This document shows positions 1 to 7,178 of a stretch of DNA of 11,546 bases, in pieces (within the stretch, counting starts at the first letter, position 1; each line of letters starts with the position of its first letter). The stretch is from an uncultured Eubacteriales bacterium (GTDB lineage Bacteria; Bacillota; Clostridia; Christensenellales; Christensenellaceae). Below the pieces are notes generated by a model that saw nothing but the letters and a program-made list of their open reading frames with translations, was not told where the DNA came from and searched no databases. The stretch lies in NCBI GenBank assembly GCA_900545085.1, contig UQXU01000056.1:1-11546 (forward strand). The letters run 5' to 3'. The translations under genes and the position numbers were made by a program.

Positions 1-1212
1 AAGGGAGTAAACCTCGGCACATCCGGCGTCCTCATCATGGCACTCGTCGGCGGCCATTTCATCAAGCAGCTCGCGGGCGCAGCTCCGGCTGACGGTGAAG
101 AACCTACAGAAATGTACACAAAGATGATGAAGGTCATCTCCAACCTCGGCGTCATCAAAAACTGGGGTCTGGCAGTATTCGTAGGCTCCGTAGGCATGAT
201 CGCAGGTCCGGTATTCTTCAGAAACTTCAAGAACAAGGTATTCGCTTACCTCGCTCTCGGCGTTTTGATCATCGTACTGGGCTGCGCTACGACAATCGTA
301 GTCGGTAACATATTCGGTACTCACCCGGCTATCGCAATTGGTCTGCTCGACGGTTCTCTGACAACGACGCCCGGTCTCGCTGCGGCGACAGATTGCTTGG
401 CAGGCTACACAGCAGGCAGTTCATATATTGACCCAACGATGGGCTTGGACAAGATGGTATCGACAGGTTACGGCGTTGCTTACGTATTCGGCGTTATCGG
501 CGTTGTTCTGTTCGTTCAGTTCCTCCCCAGAATCCTCAAGCTCGACATGCAGAAGGCTGTTGCTGAGCTGGCTGAGAAGCTGCACGGCGTACAGGCTGGC
601 GGAAAGCCGAAGCGTGATCCTTCTACACTCAGACAGCTCGACTCCATGGGCATGGTTGCATTCTGCATCACAATGACTCTTGGTATGGCTCTGGCTACAG
701 TTACAATCCCGCTCGGCGGTGGTCTTTCCTTCTCTCTCGGTACAGCAGGCGGTCCGCTTTTCGCAGGTCTGATTATTGCTCACTTCGGCAGAATCGGCAA
801 TATCTCTCTGACAGTACCTGAGAAGACACTGAAGATCCTCCGTGAGCTCGGTCTGTGCATGTTCCTCCTCGGCGCCGGCGTAGACGCTGGTCAGGACTTC
901 ATATCTATTCTGGCTGCAAACGGTGTTATGCTCTTCGTCGAAGGTATCATCATCGTTCTCGTTCCGATTATCGTCGGTACGCTCGTTGCTACAAAGGTAT
1001 TCAAGCTCGACCTGCTCTCCACACTCGGTTCCGTTTGCGGCGGTATGACATCTACTCCCGCTCTTGGTACTCTGATCCAGGCTACAGGTACTGAGGATGT
1101 AGGCGTATCTTACGCAGCTACATATCCCTTCGCTCTGATCGTAGTTACTATCGCATCGCAGTTTATGGCGATGCTGTGGGCAATGCCGTATCCCGGCGTT
1201 ATCGCTCCGTAA
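1..1212 (+). CDS. AspT/YidE-family membrane transporter (5' end missing)
   Basis: The reading frame is open from base 1, so the start lies upstream; the methionine at 37 is internal. The visible 403 residues are very hydrophobic and contain two related halves, as expected for the aspartate-alanine exchanger (Asp-Al_Ex, YidE/YbjL duplication) family. The first half carries LTTTPGLAAA near residue 130, the second carries LGTAGGPLFAGLI near 250 and CGGMTSTPALG near 350. These paired TP-containing loops are the family hallmark. Members such as Tetragenococcus AspT exchange aspartate for alanine; many others have unknown substrates. A polar linker of about 40 residues (around 190-225) joins the halves; the two TrkA-C (RCK) domains found there in E. 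coli YidE are absent. A strong terminator follows, so this is the end of its transcription unit. Substrate is not deducible; a dicarboxylate or amino acid is a guess. Confidence 0.85.
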   Translation, partial: KGVNLGTSGVLIMALVGGHFIKQLAGAAPADGEEPTEMYTKMMKVISNLGVIKNWGLAVFVGSVGMIAGPVFFRNFKNKVFAYLALGVLIIVLGCATTIVVGNIFGTHPAIAIGLLDGSLTTTPGLAAATDCLAGYTAGSSYIDPTMGLDKMVSTGYGVAYVFGVIGVVLFVQFLPRILKLDMQKAVAELAEKLHGVQAGGKPKRDPSTLRQLDSMGMVAFCITMTLGMALATVTIPLGGGLSFSLGTAGGPLFAGLIIAHFGRIGNISLTVPEKTLKILRELGLCMFLLGAGVDAGQDFISILAANGVMLFVEGIIIVLVPIIVGTLVATKVFKLDLLSTLGSVCGGMTSTPALGTLIQATGTEDVGVSYAATYPFALIVVTIASQFMAMLWAMPYPGVIAP

Positions 1213-1233
1213 CTTATCTAAAATCTAAAACTG

Positions 1234-1264
1234 AAACCCGCTCTTATCTGAGCGGGTTTTTTTA
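1234..1264 (+). terminator. Rho-independent terminator of the transporter gene
   Basis: A perfect 10-bp stem (AAACCCGCTC at 1234-1243, GAGCGGGTTT at 1250-1259) with a 6-base loop is followed by more T residues. It begins 21 bases after the transporter stop codon and separates that gene from the metK promoter. Confidence 0.93.
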
Positions 1265-1283
1265 ATACTTTCTAAAAAAGGTG

Positions 1284-1311
1284 TTGACACTATTTCATTT
1301 CATGATATAAT
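1284..1311 (+). promoter_or_regulatory. Promoter of the SAM riboswitch-metK transcript
   Basis: A consensus -35 box TTGACA (1284-1289) and a consensus -10 box TATAAT (1306-1311) are separated by 16 bases. The expected start of transcription, about 1317-1319, falls just before helix P1 of the riboswitch, so the leader begins almost directly with the aptamer. Confidence 0.9.
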
Positions 1312-1320
1312 CTAAGTGAG

Positions 1321-1400
1321 CCTTATCAAGAGTGGCTGAGGGACAGGCCCTGTGACGCCCGGCAACCGCAAGTACGGTGCCAATTCCTGATAGATGAGGA
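1321..1400 (+). promoter_or_regulatory. SAM-I (S-box) riboswitch aptamer, compact, apparently lacking P4
   Basis: The core matches the S-box consensus: TTATCAAGAG, then GAGGGAC..GGCCC (P2 with kink-turn), GCCCGGCAACC, GGTGCCAATTCC and AGATGAGG. P1 is formed by CCTTATC (1321-1327) with GATGAGG (1393-1399). P3 is only ACCG/CGGT around a 6-base loop. Where S-box RNAs normally have a P4 hairpin between the AATTCC joint and the P1 3' strand, only about four bases remain. The P1 3' strand AGATGAGGA (1392-1400) can instead pair perfectly with TCCTCATCT (1411-1419), the antiterminator. With SAM bound, P1 forms and the downstream terminator folds; without SAM, metK is read. Placement before metK fits the family exactly. 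Confidence 0.93.
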
Positions 1401-1412
1401 TTACATCTGTTC

Positions 1413-1439
1413 CTCATCTCTTATGAGATGAGTTTTTTT
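1413..1439 (+). terminator. SAM riboswitch expression-platform terminator
   Basis: CTCATCTC (1413-1420) pairs with GAGATGAG (1425-1432) around a TTAT loop and is followed by seven T residues. Its 5' arm overlaps the antiterminator strand (1411-1419), so the two structures exclude each other. This is the off-switch for metK when SAM is abundant. Confidence 0.92.
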
Positions 1440-1524
1440 ATGAGTATATTCCATGTCGCTCTTGATTAGGTATTCGAGGGCGAATTTTTTTCCCGCAAAT
1501 ACAAATCTTTGGAGGAGAACCAAC
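1440..1524 (+). other. metK: metK 5' untranslated region after the attenuator
   Basis: This 85-base stretch lies between the attenuator and the metK start. It holds a small second dyad, ATTCG (1472-1476) and CGAAT (1481-1485), followed by a T run to 1491, which resembles a weak terminator or pause site. The metK ribosome binding site GGAGGAG (1511-1517) sits 7 bases before the ATG. An upstream in-frame ATG at 1453 is not used, having no good ribosome binding site and coding non-conserved residues. Confidence 0.6.
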
Positions 1525-2694
1525 ATGAGAACACATTTCACATCCGAATCCGTAACAGAAGGTCATCCTGATAAGCTTTGCGATCAGGTCTCCGATGCAG
1601 TGCTCGACGATATTCTCTCTCACGATCCTACAGCCAGAGTGGCATGCGAATGCGCAGTAAACACCGGTCTGCTCCTCGTTATGGGTGAAATCACTACCAC
1701 ATCATATGTCGATATACAGAAGATAGCACGCGATACGATAAGAGATATAGGCTTCACGGGAAGCTCTATGGGCTTCGACGCCGACACATGCGGCGTTATC
1801 GTCAGCATAGACGAACAATCCCCTGACATATCTATGGGCGTTTCTGACGCTCTGGAAGGCAGAGGAACGGACACAAGGGACACAGGCGCCGGAGACCAGG
1901 GCATGATGTTCGGCTTCGCCTGCAATCAAACTCCTGAGCTTATGCCGCTGCCTATAAGCTTAGCTCACACTCTCACCCGCAAGCTGGCCTCAGTCCGCAA
2001 ATCCGGCGAACTGCCTTTCCTTCTCCCCGACGGAAAGAGCCAGGTTACGGTAGAATACGACGATGGAAAGCCCGTCCGCATAGACACAATCGTAGTCTCC
2101 TCTCAGCACATCGCCGAGGCGTCTCAGAAAGATATACACGACGGAATCATTGAAACAGTTATCAAACCCACTATGCCCGCCGATATGCTGGACGACAAGA
2201 CGAGAATACTCATTAACCCTACGGGGCGCTTCGTAGTCGGCGGCCCTCATGGGGACTCCGGTCTGACAGGCCGTAAAATAATCGTAGATACCTACGGCGG
2301 CTACGCTCATCACGGCGGCGGCGCATTCTCCGGCAAGGACCCGACTAAGGTAGACCGCAGCGCCAGCTACGCAGCCAGATATGCAGCTAAAAACATGGTT
2401 GCGGCAGGTCTCGCCGACGCCCTGGAGATTCAGGTAGCGTATGCCATCGGCGTTGCGCGCCCTGTCTCGATTTTTGTCAACAGCTTCGGCACAGGCAAGC
2501 TCGACGACGCAAAGCTCGCCGACATAGTCCGCCGCACGTTTGATTTGCGTCCTTCTGCTATTATCGAAACGCTCAATCTCCGCCGCCCCATCTACAAGCA
2601 GACAGCAAGCTATGGACACTTTGGCAGACCAGACTTGGCTCTTCCGTGGGAGAGACTCGACCGAGTTGACGAGCTGAGAGAATATCTCAAATAA
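1525..2694 (+). CDS. metK: S-adenosylmethionine synthase
   Basis: Methionine adenosyltransferase makes S-adenosylmethionine from methionine and ATP in the cytoplasm, releasing phosphate and pyrophosphate. The 389-residue product has the usual length and signatures: GHPDK at 13-17 (ATP/metal site), [10 protein letters not shown] at 121-130, [13 protein letters not shown] at 239-251, and the glycine-rich [16 protein letters not shown] segment at 264-279. The ATG at 1525 was chosen because GGAGGAG lies 7 bases upstream and the protein then starts with the conserved [17 protein letters not shown]; the longer frame from 1453 would add 24 unrelated residues. It is controlled by the SAM riboswitch just upstream, a direct product-feedback loop. 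It stands alone in its transcription unit, with a terminator 23 bases after the stop. Confidence 0.98.
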   Translation: MRTHFTSESVTEGHPDKLCDQVSDAVLDDILSHDPTARVACECAVNTGLLLVMGEITTTSYVDIQKIARDTIRDIGFTGSSMGFDADTCGVIVSIDEQSPDISMGVSDALEGRGTDTRDTGAGDQGMMFGFACNQTPELMPLPISLAHTLTRKLASVRKSGELPFLLPDGKSQVTVEYDDGKPVRIDTIVVSSQHIAEASQKDIHDGIIETVIKPTMPADMLDDKTRILINPTGRFVVGGPHGDSGLTGRKIIVDTYGGYAHHGGGAFSGKDPTKVDRSASYAARYAAKNMVAAGLADALEIQVAYAIGVARPVSIFVNSFGTGKLDDAKLADIVRRTFDLRPSAIIETLNLRRPIYKQTASYGHFGRPDLALPWERLDRVDELREYLK

Positions 2695-2717
2695 ATCTAT
2701 ATATAAATAAACAATCA

Positions 2718-2743
2718 GGGAGCCAACATCGGCTCCCTTTTAT
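2718..2743 (+). terminator. Terminator of metK, probably shared with the converging purine operon
   Basis: GGGAGCC (2718-2724) and GGCTCCC (2731-2737) form a perfect 7-bp stem with a 6-base loop, followed by TTTTATT. Read on the minus strand, the same hairpin comes 26 bases after the guaD stop and is followed by a looser T-rich tract, so it may stop both converging transcripts. Confidence 0.88.
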
Positions 2744-2763
2744 TATGCGTCATATTATTTTGT

Positions 2764-4011
2764 CTATAAAATCTTCTTCCCTCTCGCCCACACGGCGGTT
2801 ATCTTTCTCTCGTCGGATAGATACATCATTCTCTCCAGCCTGTCCGCCAAGCTGAGAGCATCTGTATTAACCAAGTGCGAATCGTCCAGCAGAACGGCGT
2901 GAAACGGCGCCCCGGGGAGGAAGCCCGCTTTCTCTCCGAAAAAGTCTGCATTAGTCGCCATATGCAAAACTTCACTTATAGTGAGACACCTGTCCTTCTT
3001 TCTGCAGAGCACATACCTGAGCTTTGAAACTTTTATCGCTTCTGCCATGACGTCCAGCATACACAGCTTGCTTCCGCCGGCTATATCCGAGCCTAGCCCG
3101 AGCTTCACGCCGCGGCTAAGCAGCTCGCGCACATGAGCCGCGCCGCTGGACACATTTGTGTTTGAATCCGGGCAGTGCGCCACAGTCACTCCCGCCTTTT
3201 TTATCAGCTCTATCTCTCTGTCGTCAGAATGTACGCAATGAGCCATTACTGTCCTCTCGTTCCACAAGCCGTGCGCCGCATACACATCAGCGTACACTTC
3301 GCTCTCAGGATGCAGCTTTTTTACCAGCTCAATTTCAGAAATATTCTCAGACAAGTGAGACTGCACGGGCAGCCCGCGCTCCTCAGCAATTTTCCCAAGA
3401 GCGTCCATAAGCTCGCCCGTACACGACGGCACAAAGCGCGGCGTTATTATAGGTTTTACTGAACGATAATCCCTTCTCGAGCATTCTTCCAGCCATTCCA
3501 GCGTGCTCATTACGGAATTGCTTTCTCTCAATGAATCCGGCGCGTTTCTGTCCATATTCACTTTGCCCACATACGCCTCTATCCCCGCCTTTTCCAGCTC
3601 ATCCATAAGTATCATAGTAGCGGGAACGTGAACGGTTGCGAATACTACCGCGCGCGTCGTTCCTTTCCTCACCAATTCTTTCGCAAAGGCAGAATAAATT
3701 TCTTTGGCAAACGCCTCGTCAGCAAACTTAGCCTCTCCCGGGAAAGTATACCTGTCCAGCCAATCCAGCAGTTCAAGATCAAACCCGACTCCGCGCAAGG
3801 CGTATTGCGGCGCATGCACGTGCATATCCGTCATTCCGGGTATCAAAAGACCTCCGAGCTCTGTTATTTTTTCTTTATCGTATTTCTCGGGCAGTGTATC
3901 GTAAACGCCTTCTATCTCTCCGTTGCGCACGACGATGTATCCGCTCTCTATTTCCTCAAGCAAATCCAGCGTCGGCGCATATACTATGTCAGCCTTATAT
4001 ATCTCAGTCAT
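2764..4011 (-). CDS. guaD: Guanine deaminase
   Basis: Guanine deaminase hydrolyses guanine to xanthine and ammonia, feeding purine breakdown. The 415-residue protein is a zinc amidohydrolase: HVH (64 and 66), H219 with E222 in SHLSE, H258 in MAHC and D309 in GLGSD supply the usual metal ligands and the proton-shuttle glutamate. Family-specific stretches are HAPQY after the HxH pair, LLDWLDRYTFPGE (81-93), RNAPDSLRESN and RFVPSCTGE. These separate it from SsnA and cytosine deaminase. I chose the ATG at 4011 because GGGAG (4021-4017) lies 5 bases upstream and the conserved part begins there. An alternative ATG at 4023 overlaps the hydantoinase stop (TGATG, 4025-4021) and would add four residues; a TTG at 4026 is also possible. 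It is the last gene of the operon. Confidence 0.9.
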   Translation of the reverse strand: MTEIYKADIVYAPTLDLLEEIESGYIVVRNGEIEGVYDTLPEKYDKEKITELGGLLIPGMTDMHVHAPQYALRGVGFDLELLDWLDRYTFPGEAKFADEAFAKEIYSAFAKELVRKGTTRAVVFATVHVPATMILMDELEKAGIEAYVGKVNMDRNAPDSLRESNSVMSTLEWLEECSRRDYRSVKPIITPRFVPSCTGELMDALGKIAEERGLPVQSHLSENISEIELVKKLHPESEVYADVYAAHGLWNERTVMAHCVHSDDREIELIKKAGVTVAHCPDSNTNVSSGAAHVRELLSRGVKLGLGSDIAGGSKLCMLDVMAEAIKVSKLRYVLCRKKDRCLTISEVLHMATNADFFGEKAGFLPGAPFHAVLLDDSHLVNTDALSLADRLERMMYLSDERKITAVWARGKKIL

Positions 4012-4016
4012 GCGCT

Positions 4017-4021
4017 CTCCC
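4017..4021 (-). promoter_or_regulatory. guaD: Ribosome binding site deciding the guaD start
   Basis: On the minus strand GGGAG precedes ATG at 4011 by 5 bases. The competing ATG at 4023 has only a weak purine stretch upstream but would be coupled to the hydantoinase stop by TGATG overlap. The evidence mildly favours 4011. Confidence 0.5.
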
Positions 4022-4022
4022 A

Positions 4023-5399
4023 TCAATCTCTGAAAAAATTGCTTTTCCCGCGATGCACAAATTGTCCGCGCGAGAACAGAACCTGCTCGCCTTTTTCCAC
4101 CGCCGTTTCCCCGTTGAGTATGACATATTCCGCCCTGCCTTTGAGCTCCATGCCTTCATACGGAGAATAATCCGTATTGTACGCAGAATTTTCCACAGTA
4201 ACAGTTTCTGTTATATCCGGATTCCAGACTACCAAGTCTGCGTCGCTGCCTTCGGCTATCTTGCCTTTTTCAGGATACATGCCGAACAGCTTCGCCGGTC
4301 TTTCGCACATCAAAGCAAGCATATCCGTCAAGCTCGCTCTGCCGCTGTCTATTCCGTATGTATAGAAAAGCTTCGCGCGGTGCTGCACCCCCGGCATTCC
4401 CCCCGGCGTACGAGAGAAGTCTATCTCAGAGCGGTTCTTCTGCTTCATTGTAAAAGAACAATGGTCAGTGCCCAACGTATCTATCTCGCCTTTCGCTATA
4501 GACGCCCACAGCTCGTCGCAATCGCTTTTCTTTCTCAAAGGCGGTGAAATAACGAACTTGTTCCCGTCGGCGCGGTCATAAAACTCGTCCGTCATGGTGA
4601 GATACTGCGGACAAGTCTCAGCGTACAGCTTAGTCCCATATCTTCGCGCCGTCCTGATTGCATCTACACCCTTTGCCGAGCTGATATGCACAACATTGAC
4701 ATGCGCATTCGCCAGCCTTGCTATCGCGGCCAGTCTGTCTATCGCTTCGGCTTCTATATCGTCCGGTCGCGCCAGAGCATGATATTTTACCTCTCTCCTG
4801 CCCGAAGCCAGAAGCCTCTCTGTCAATACGTCTGCCAAAGCTCCGTTCTCGCAATGCACCCCCGCAACGCCGCCTATCTCTTTCACTTTGCACAGCACTT
4901 CAAAAATCTCCCTGTCAGAGAGGCAAAGATTCGGATAAGCCATATACAGCTTAAAGGACGTAACGCCTTTCTCCGCCATATCTGCAATTTCCTCGAGCGT
5001 CTGCGCGTCAGCTCTGCTTACAGCCATATGAAAGCCATAGTTGCAGTGCGCGCCCTCCGCCTTTTTCTGCCATACGGAAAGAGCGTCTCCGAGAGTCATA
5101 TCGCCCTCCTGAGTCGCAAAGTCCAGAACTGTGGTCGTCCCTCCGAGAAGAGCCGCCCGCGTGCCCGAATCGAAATTGTCAGCCGTAGTAATATCGCCGA
5201 GCGGCATATCAAAGTGAGTATGAGTATCTATAAATCCCGGAAACACAAACATTCCGTTTGCATTTATTCTTACTGCTTCTGTCGTTATACTTGAAGCTAT
5301 GCCGACAATTTTTCCATTATCTACGAGAATGTCGCCTTTTATTACGCCATCCTCTGTGACTATATTCCCGTTTGTAATCATCAGCCTGCCTTTTCCCAT
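4023..5399 (-). CDS. hydA: D-hydantoinase / dihydropyrimidinase-type cyclic amidohydrolase
   Basis: This enzyme family opens the ring of hydantoins or dihydropyrimidines to N-carbamoyl amino acids in the cytoplasm. The 458-residue product has the full set of metal ligands: H60 and H62 in DTHTH, K150 in TSFKLYMAY (the lysine carboxylated in this family), H182 in GVHCENG, H238 in VVHISS and D312 in GTDHC. Length and motifs fit dihydropyrimidinase/D-hydantoinase rather than allantoinase or dihydroorotase. ATG at 5399 was preferred because AGGGG (5410-5406) lies 6 bases before it; an ATG at 5417 overlaps the previous stop (ATGA) but has no ribosome binding site and adds six non-conserved residues. 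Hydantoinases recur in selenium/molybdenum purine clusters, as near E. coli ygeZ and in Enterococcus, but the natural substrate there is not settled. Confidence 0.9.
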   Translation of the reverse strand: MGKGRLMITNGNIVTEDGVIKGDILVDNGKIVGIASSITTEAVRINANGMFVFPGFIDTHTHFDMPLGDITTADNFDSGTRAALLGGTTTVLDFATQEGDMTLGDALSVWQKKAEGAHCNYGFHMAVSRADAQTLEEIADMAEKGVTSFKLYMAYPNLCLSDREIFEVLCKVKEIGGVAGVHCENGALADVLTERLLASGRREVKYHALARPDDIEAEAIDRLAAIARLANAHVNVVHISSAKGVDAIRTARRYGTKLYAETCPQYLTMTDEFYDRADGNKFVISPPLRKKSDCDELWASIAKGEIDTLGTDHCSFTMKQKNRSEIDFSRTPGGMPGVQHRAKLFYTYGIDSGRASLTDMLALMCERPAKLFGMYPEKGKIAEGSDADLVVWNPDITETVTVENSAYNTDYSPYEGMELKGRAEYVILNGETAVEKGEQVLFSRGQFVHRGKSNFFRD

Positions 5400-5405
5400 G
5401 CTTAT

Positions 5406-5410
5406 CCCCT
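5406..5410 (-). promoter_or_regulatory. hydA: Ribosome binding site deciding the hydA start
   Basis: AGGGG on the minus strand (within AAAGGGGATAAGC) sits 6 bases before ATG at 5399. It lies inside the coding sequence if ATG 5417 were used, which has no such site. This supports the inner start. Confidence 0.6.
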
Positions 5411-5413
5411 TTC

Positions 5414-6331
5414 TCATAAATCAAATTTGTTTATAAGAATCTCTACGCTCCCTCCGCATACCATCCCGATATCTCCGGCGTCTGTCAGCTCCAGCTGCAC
5501 CAGAGCATTGCCCGGCTCTTGAGCCTGAGCCAAGCGTATAGCCCGCGCTTCCACCGCTCCTCCGCCTATGGTGCCTATCGGCTCTCCGTCTGAAGTCAGC
5601 GCCATAATGCTTCCTATTCCGCGCGGTACGCTTCCTCTAGCGCCGATTATAGTGACGAACGCGCTGACGTCCCGTTTTTTTATAAGTTTTTCTACTTCGG
5701 CCGGAATCCCGCCTTCGCTGCCCATCTCGGATATTACTTCTGCAAGTATGGCTACGGCTATTTCGGCAGGAGTTCTCGCGCCTATCTTCAGCCCTATCGG
5801 AGAATGTACTTTTTTGAGCAGTTCGTCTGAAAAGCCGAGAGCGCGCATCTTCTCCATAGTCGCCGATACCTTCGCCCTGCTGCCTATCATTCCCAGATAC
5901 CCAAAGGGAGAGCGCAATATCTTTTCCAGACATCGCGCGTCGTCTTTATGCCCCCGCGTAACTATTACGAAGGACGTGTCGTTTTGGCACGGCACTTTCT
6001 CCAGCATCTCTATAAAGTCGCCGCAAAACACCTTGCACCCCTCGAGCTTTTCTTCGTCTGCAAACTCGGAACGATCGTCCAAAGCATATACCGTAAAGCC
6101 CAGCATTTCAGCTATTTTGCAGACATAATACCCTACAAAGCCCAGACCGCAGACTACCATAGCTCTGCGCCTCAAAAGAGGAATGCTGAAATAATCCTCC
6201 CCATCGCAGTTAATTTTCTCCGGACGTCCGGCAGTCTGTTTGACTATTACTCTATCCCCTGATATCGGCAAAAGCGCGCCGGCGTCGCTTCCCAAAGCCT
6301 GTGCGATTAAATCCAAATCTCGTTTATCCAC
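5414..6331 (-). CDS. XdhC-family molybdenum hydroxylase maturation factor, reversed domain order
   Basis: XdhC-type proteins bind and sulfurate the molybdenum cofactor before it enters xanthine dehydrogenase-like enzymes. This 305-residue product has both expected parts. A Rossmann domain (about 57-200) shows GLGFVG at 62-67, LDDR at 84-87, VTRGHKDD and the XdhC_C ending HSPIGLKIGARTPAEIAVAILAEV. A CoxI domain (about 213-302) shows VTIIGARGSVPRGIGS, GTIGGGAVE and MVCGGSVEIL. In E. coli XdhC and most relatives the CoxI part comes first; here it is last. The start is GTG at 6331, with GGGAG 7 bases upstream, overlapping the yqeC stop by 8 bases. Operon position between yqeC and hydA supports a role in maturing a purine hydroxylase. 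It is too short to be E. coli-type YqeB. Confidence 0.87.
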   Translation of the reverse strand: MDKRDLDLIAQALGSDAGALLPISGDRVIVKQTAGRPEKINCDGEDYFSIPLLRRRAMVVCGLGFVGYYVCKIAEMLGFTVYALDDRSEFADEEKLEGCKVFCGDFIEMLEKVPCQNDTSFVIVTRGHKDDARCLEKILRSPFGYLGMIGSRAKVSATMEKMRALGFSDELLKKVHSPIGLKIGARTPAEIAVAILAEVISEMGSEGGIPAEVEKLIKKRDVSAFVTIIGARGSVPRGIGSIMALTSDGEPIGTIGGGAVEARAIRLAQAQEPGNALVQLELTDAGDIGMVCGGSVEILINKFDL

Positions 6332-7022
6332 CTAATCTCTCCCACCTTCCCTCATGAAGAGAGCTTAAGCATACTTCTGCACCCGACTCGAAGAGCATTT
6401 CGCCCAGCTCTGCCGCCGCTTCCTCGTTGAGATCACGCTGATTTATGAGTATAACGCTTTTGTCAGGCGCACTGCTTTTTATTAAAGTCAGCATATCTTC
6501 TTTAGTTAATATGTCATCGCTCTTTTTCTTCAAAATTTGCATTGCCGCACTAACTTTATAGCACGACTTTTCTATAGCAGCTCCGTAACCCGCCATACCT
6601 GCTACATATATTACGCTCCTTGAGAAGCTCGGTATATTCGTCTCTCCTTCTGAAGAAATCTTGATAGGCTTTTGTTTCGCTTCGTCTGCTTCTACAAGTA
6701 CATAATCCGCCATCCTGCTCATGAGTTGTATTTTTTCAGGCGTCTCGGCATGCAGTCTGCCTCTGCTCTCTCTCGAGCCTACGGCCACAATGCCGCCGAC
6801 CTTTAGCTCTGCTCTGAGTTCAGCATCTGACGGAGATATAAGCGTTGCCCTAACCTGCTTAGTCGTCGGCGCAAACATACTGCTCGTCGTCGTGATTATC
6901 ACGCTCGCGCCCAGCTTTTGCAGCTCCTTTGCCAATATAAACATAGCCGTTGATTTGCCGCCTCCGCCTATGAACGACGTGACTCCGCGCTCTATTCCCA
7001 ACGCTTTATATAGATTATTCAT
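6324..7022 (-). CDS. yqeC: Selenium-dependent hydroxylase accessory protein YqeC
   Basis: YqeC is a predicted P-loop NTPase found in clusters for selenium-dependent molybdenum hydroxylases; its exact step is unknown. The 232-residue product has a Walker A motif GGGGKST at 19-25 right after the N-terminal strand, the TTTSSMFAPT segment typical of the family, a Walker B-like DYVLVEAD (106-113) followed by AKQKPIK, and a later VILINQRD. Many relatives have EADGA at the Walker B end; here it is EADEA. AGGAG (7033-7029) precedes ATG 7022 by 6 bases. It is first in the operon, whose promoter lies at 7081-7053. The family name implies selenium, but no selenium gene (selD, selA, selenocysteine codon) is visible here, so selenium dependence is inferred only from family membership. 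Confidence 0.88.
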   Translation of the reverse strand: MNNLYKALGIERGVTSFIGGGGKSTAMFILAKELQKLGASVIITTTSSMFAPTTKQVRATLISPSDAELRAELKVGGIVAVGSRESRGRLHAETPEKIQLMSRMADYVLVEADEAKQKPIKISSEGETNIPSFSRSVIYVAGMAGYGAAIEKSCYKVSAAMQILKKKSDDILTKEDMLTLIKSSAPDKSVILINQRDLNEEAAAELGEMLFESGAEVCLSSLHEGRWERLGG

Positions 7023-7052
7023 ATATTCTCCTTGAATTATTTCTCTATCGAA

Positions 7053-7081
7053 AGAATAGCAAATGTCTTTTCAAGTGTCAA
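7053..7081 (-). promoter_or_regulatory. Promoter of the purine operon (yqeC to guaD)
   Basis: On the minus strand TTGACA (7081-7076) and TATTCT (7058-7053) are 17 bases apart. The predicted start of transcription is near 7046, leaving a leader of about 25 bases before yqeC. The direct repeat TCAAG-TG-TCAAG on the plus strand (7071-7082) spans the -35 box. Confidence 0.85.
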
Positions 7082-7127
7082 GTATCGCATATTCGTCTAA
7101 AATTCTAAAAAATATACATATACCCTA

Positions 7128-7156
7128 TTGACAACTGCATTCGCAGATAGTATAGT
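7128..7156 (+). promoter_or_regulatory. Promoter of the trmB-like regulator and lysA
   Basis: TTGACA (7128-7133) and TATAGT (7151-7156) are 17 bases apart. The -35 boxes of this promoter and of the divergent purine promoter are separated by 46 bases of AT-rich DNA (7082-7127). A short dyad CTGC-ATTC-GCAG (7135-7146) lies between -35 and -10 and could be an operator half-site pair. Confidence 0.83.
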
Positions 7157-7178
7157 AGTCTCAAACAGGAACACTAAC

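Noticed and set aside
1990..2619. 209-residue frame on the minus strand opposite metK
   Set aside because: It lies wholly within metK, a gene certain from its motifs, has cysteine- and valine-rich low-quality sequence, no ribosome binding site and no recognisable domain.
2764..4011. SsnA instead of guanine deaminase, because SsnA is common in selenium-hydroxylase clusters
   Set aside because: The HAPQY, LLDWLDRYTFPGE and RNAPDSLRESN stretches are those of GuaD; SsnA has different surrounding sequence and is longer.
3894..4547. 217-residue plus-strand frame across the guaD/hydA junction
   Set aside because: Shadow of two well supported minus-strand enzymes; composition rich in Arg, Ser and His as expected from an antisense frame.
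4686..5294. 202-residue plus-strand frame inside hydA
   Set aside because: Antisense shadow of the hydantoinase gene, with no domain, promoter or ribosome binding site.
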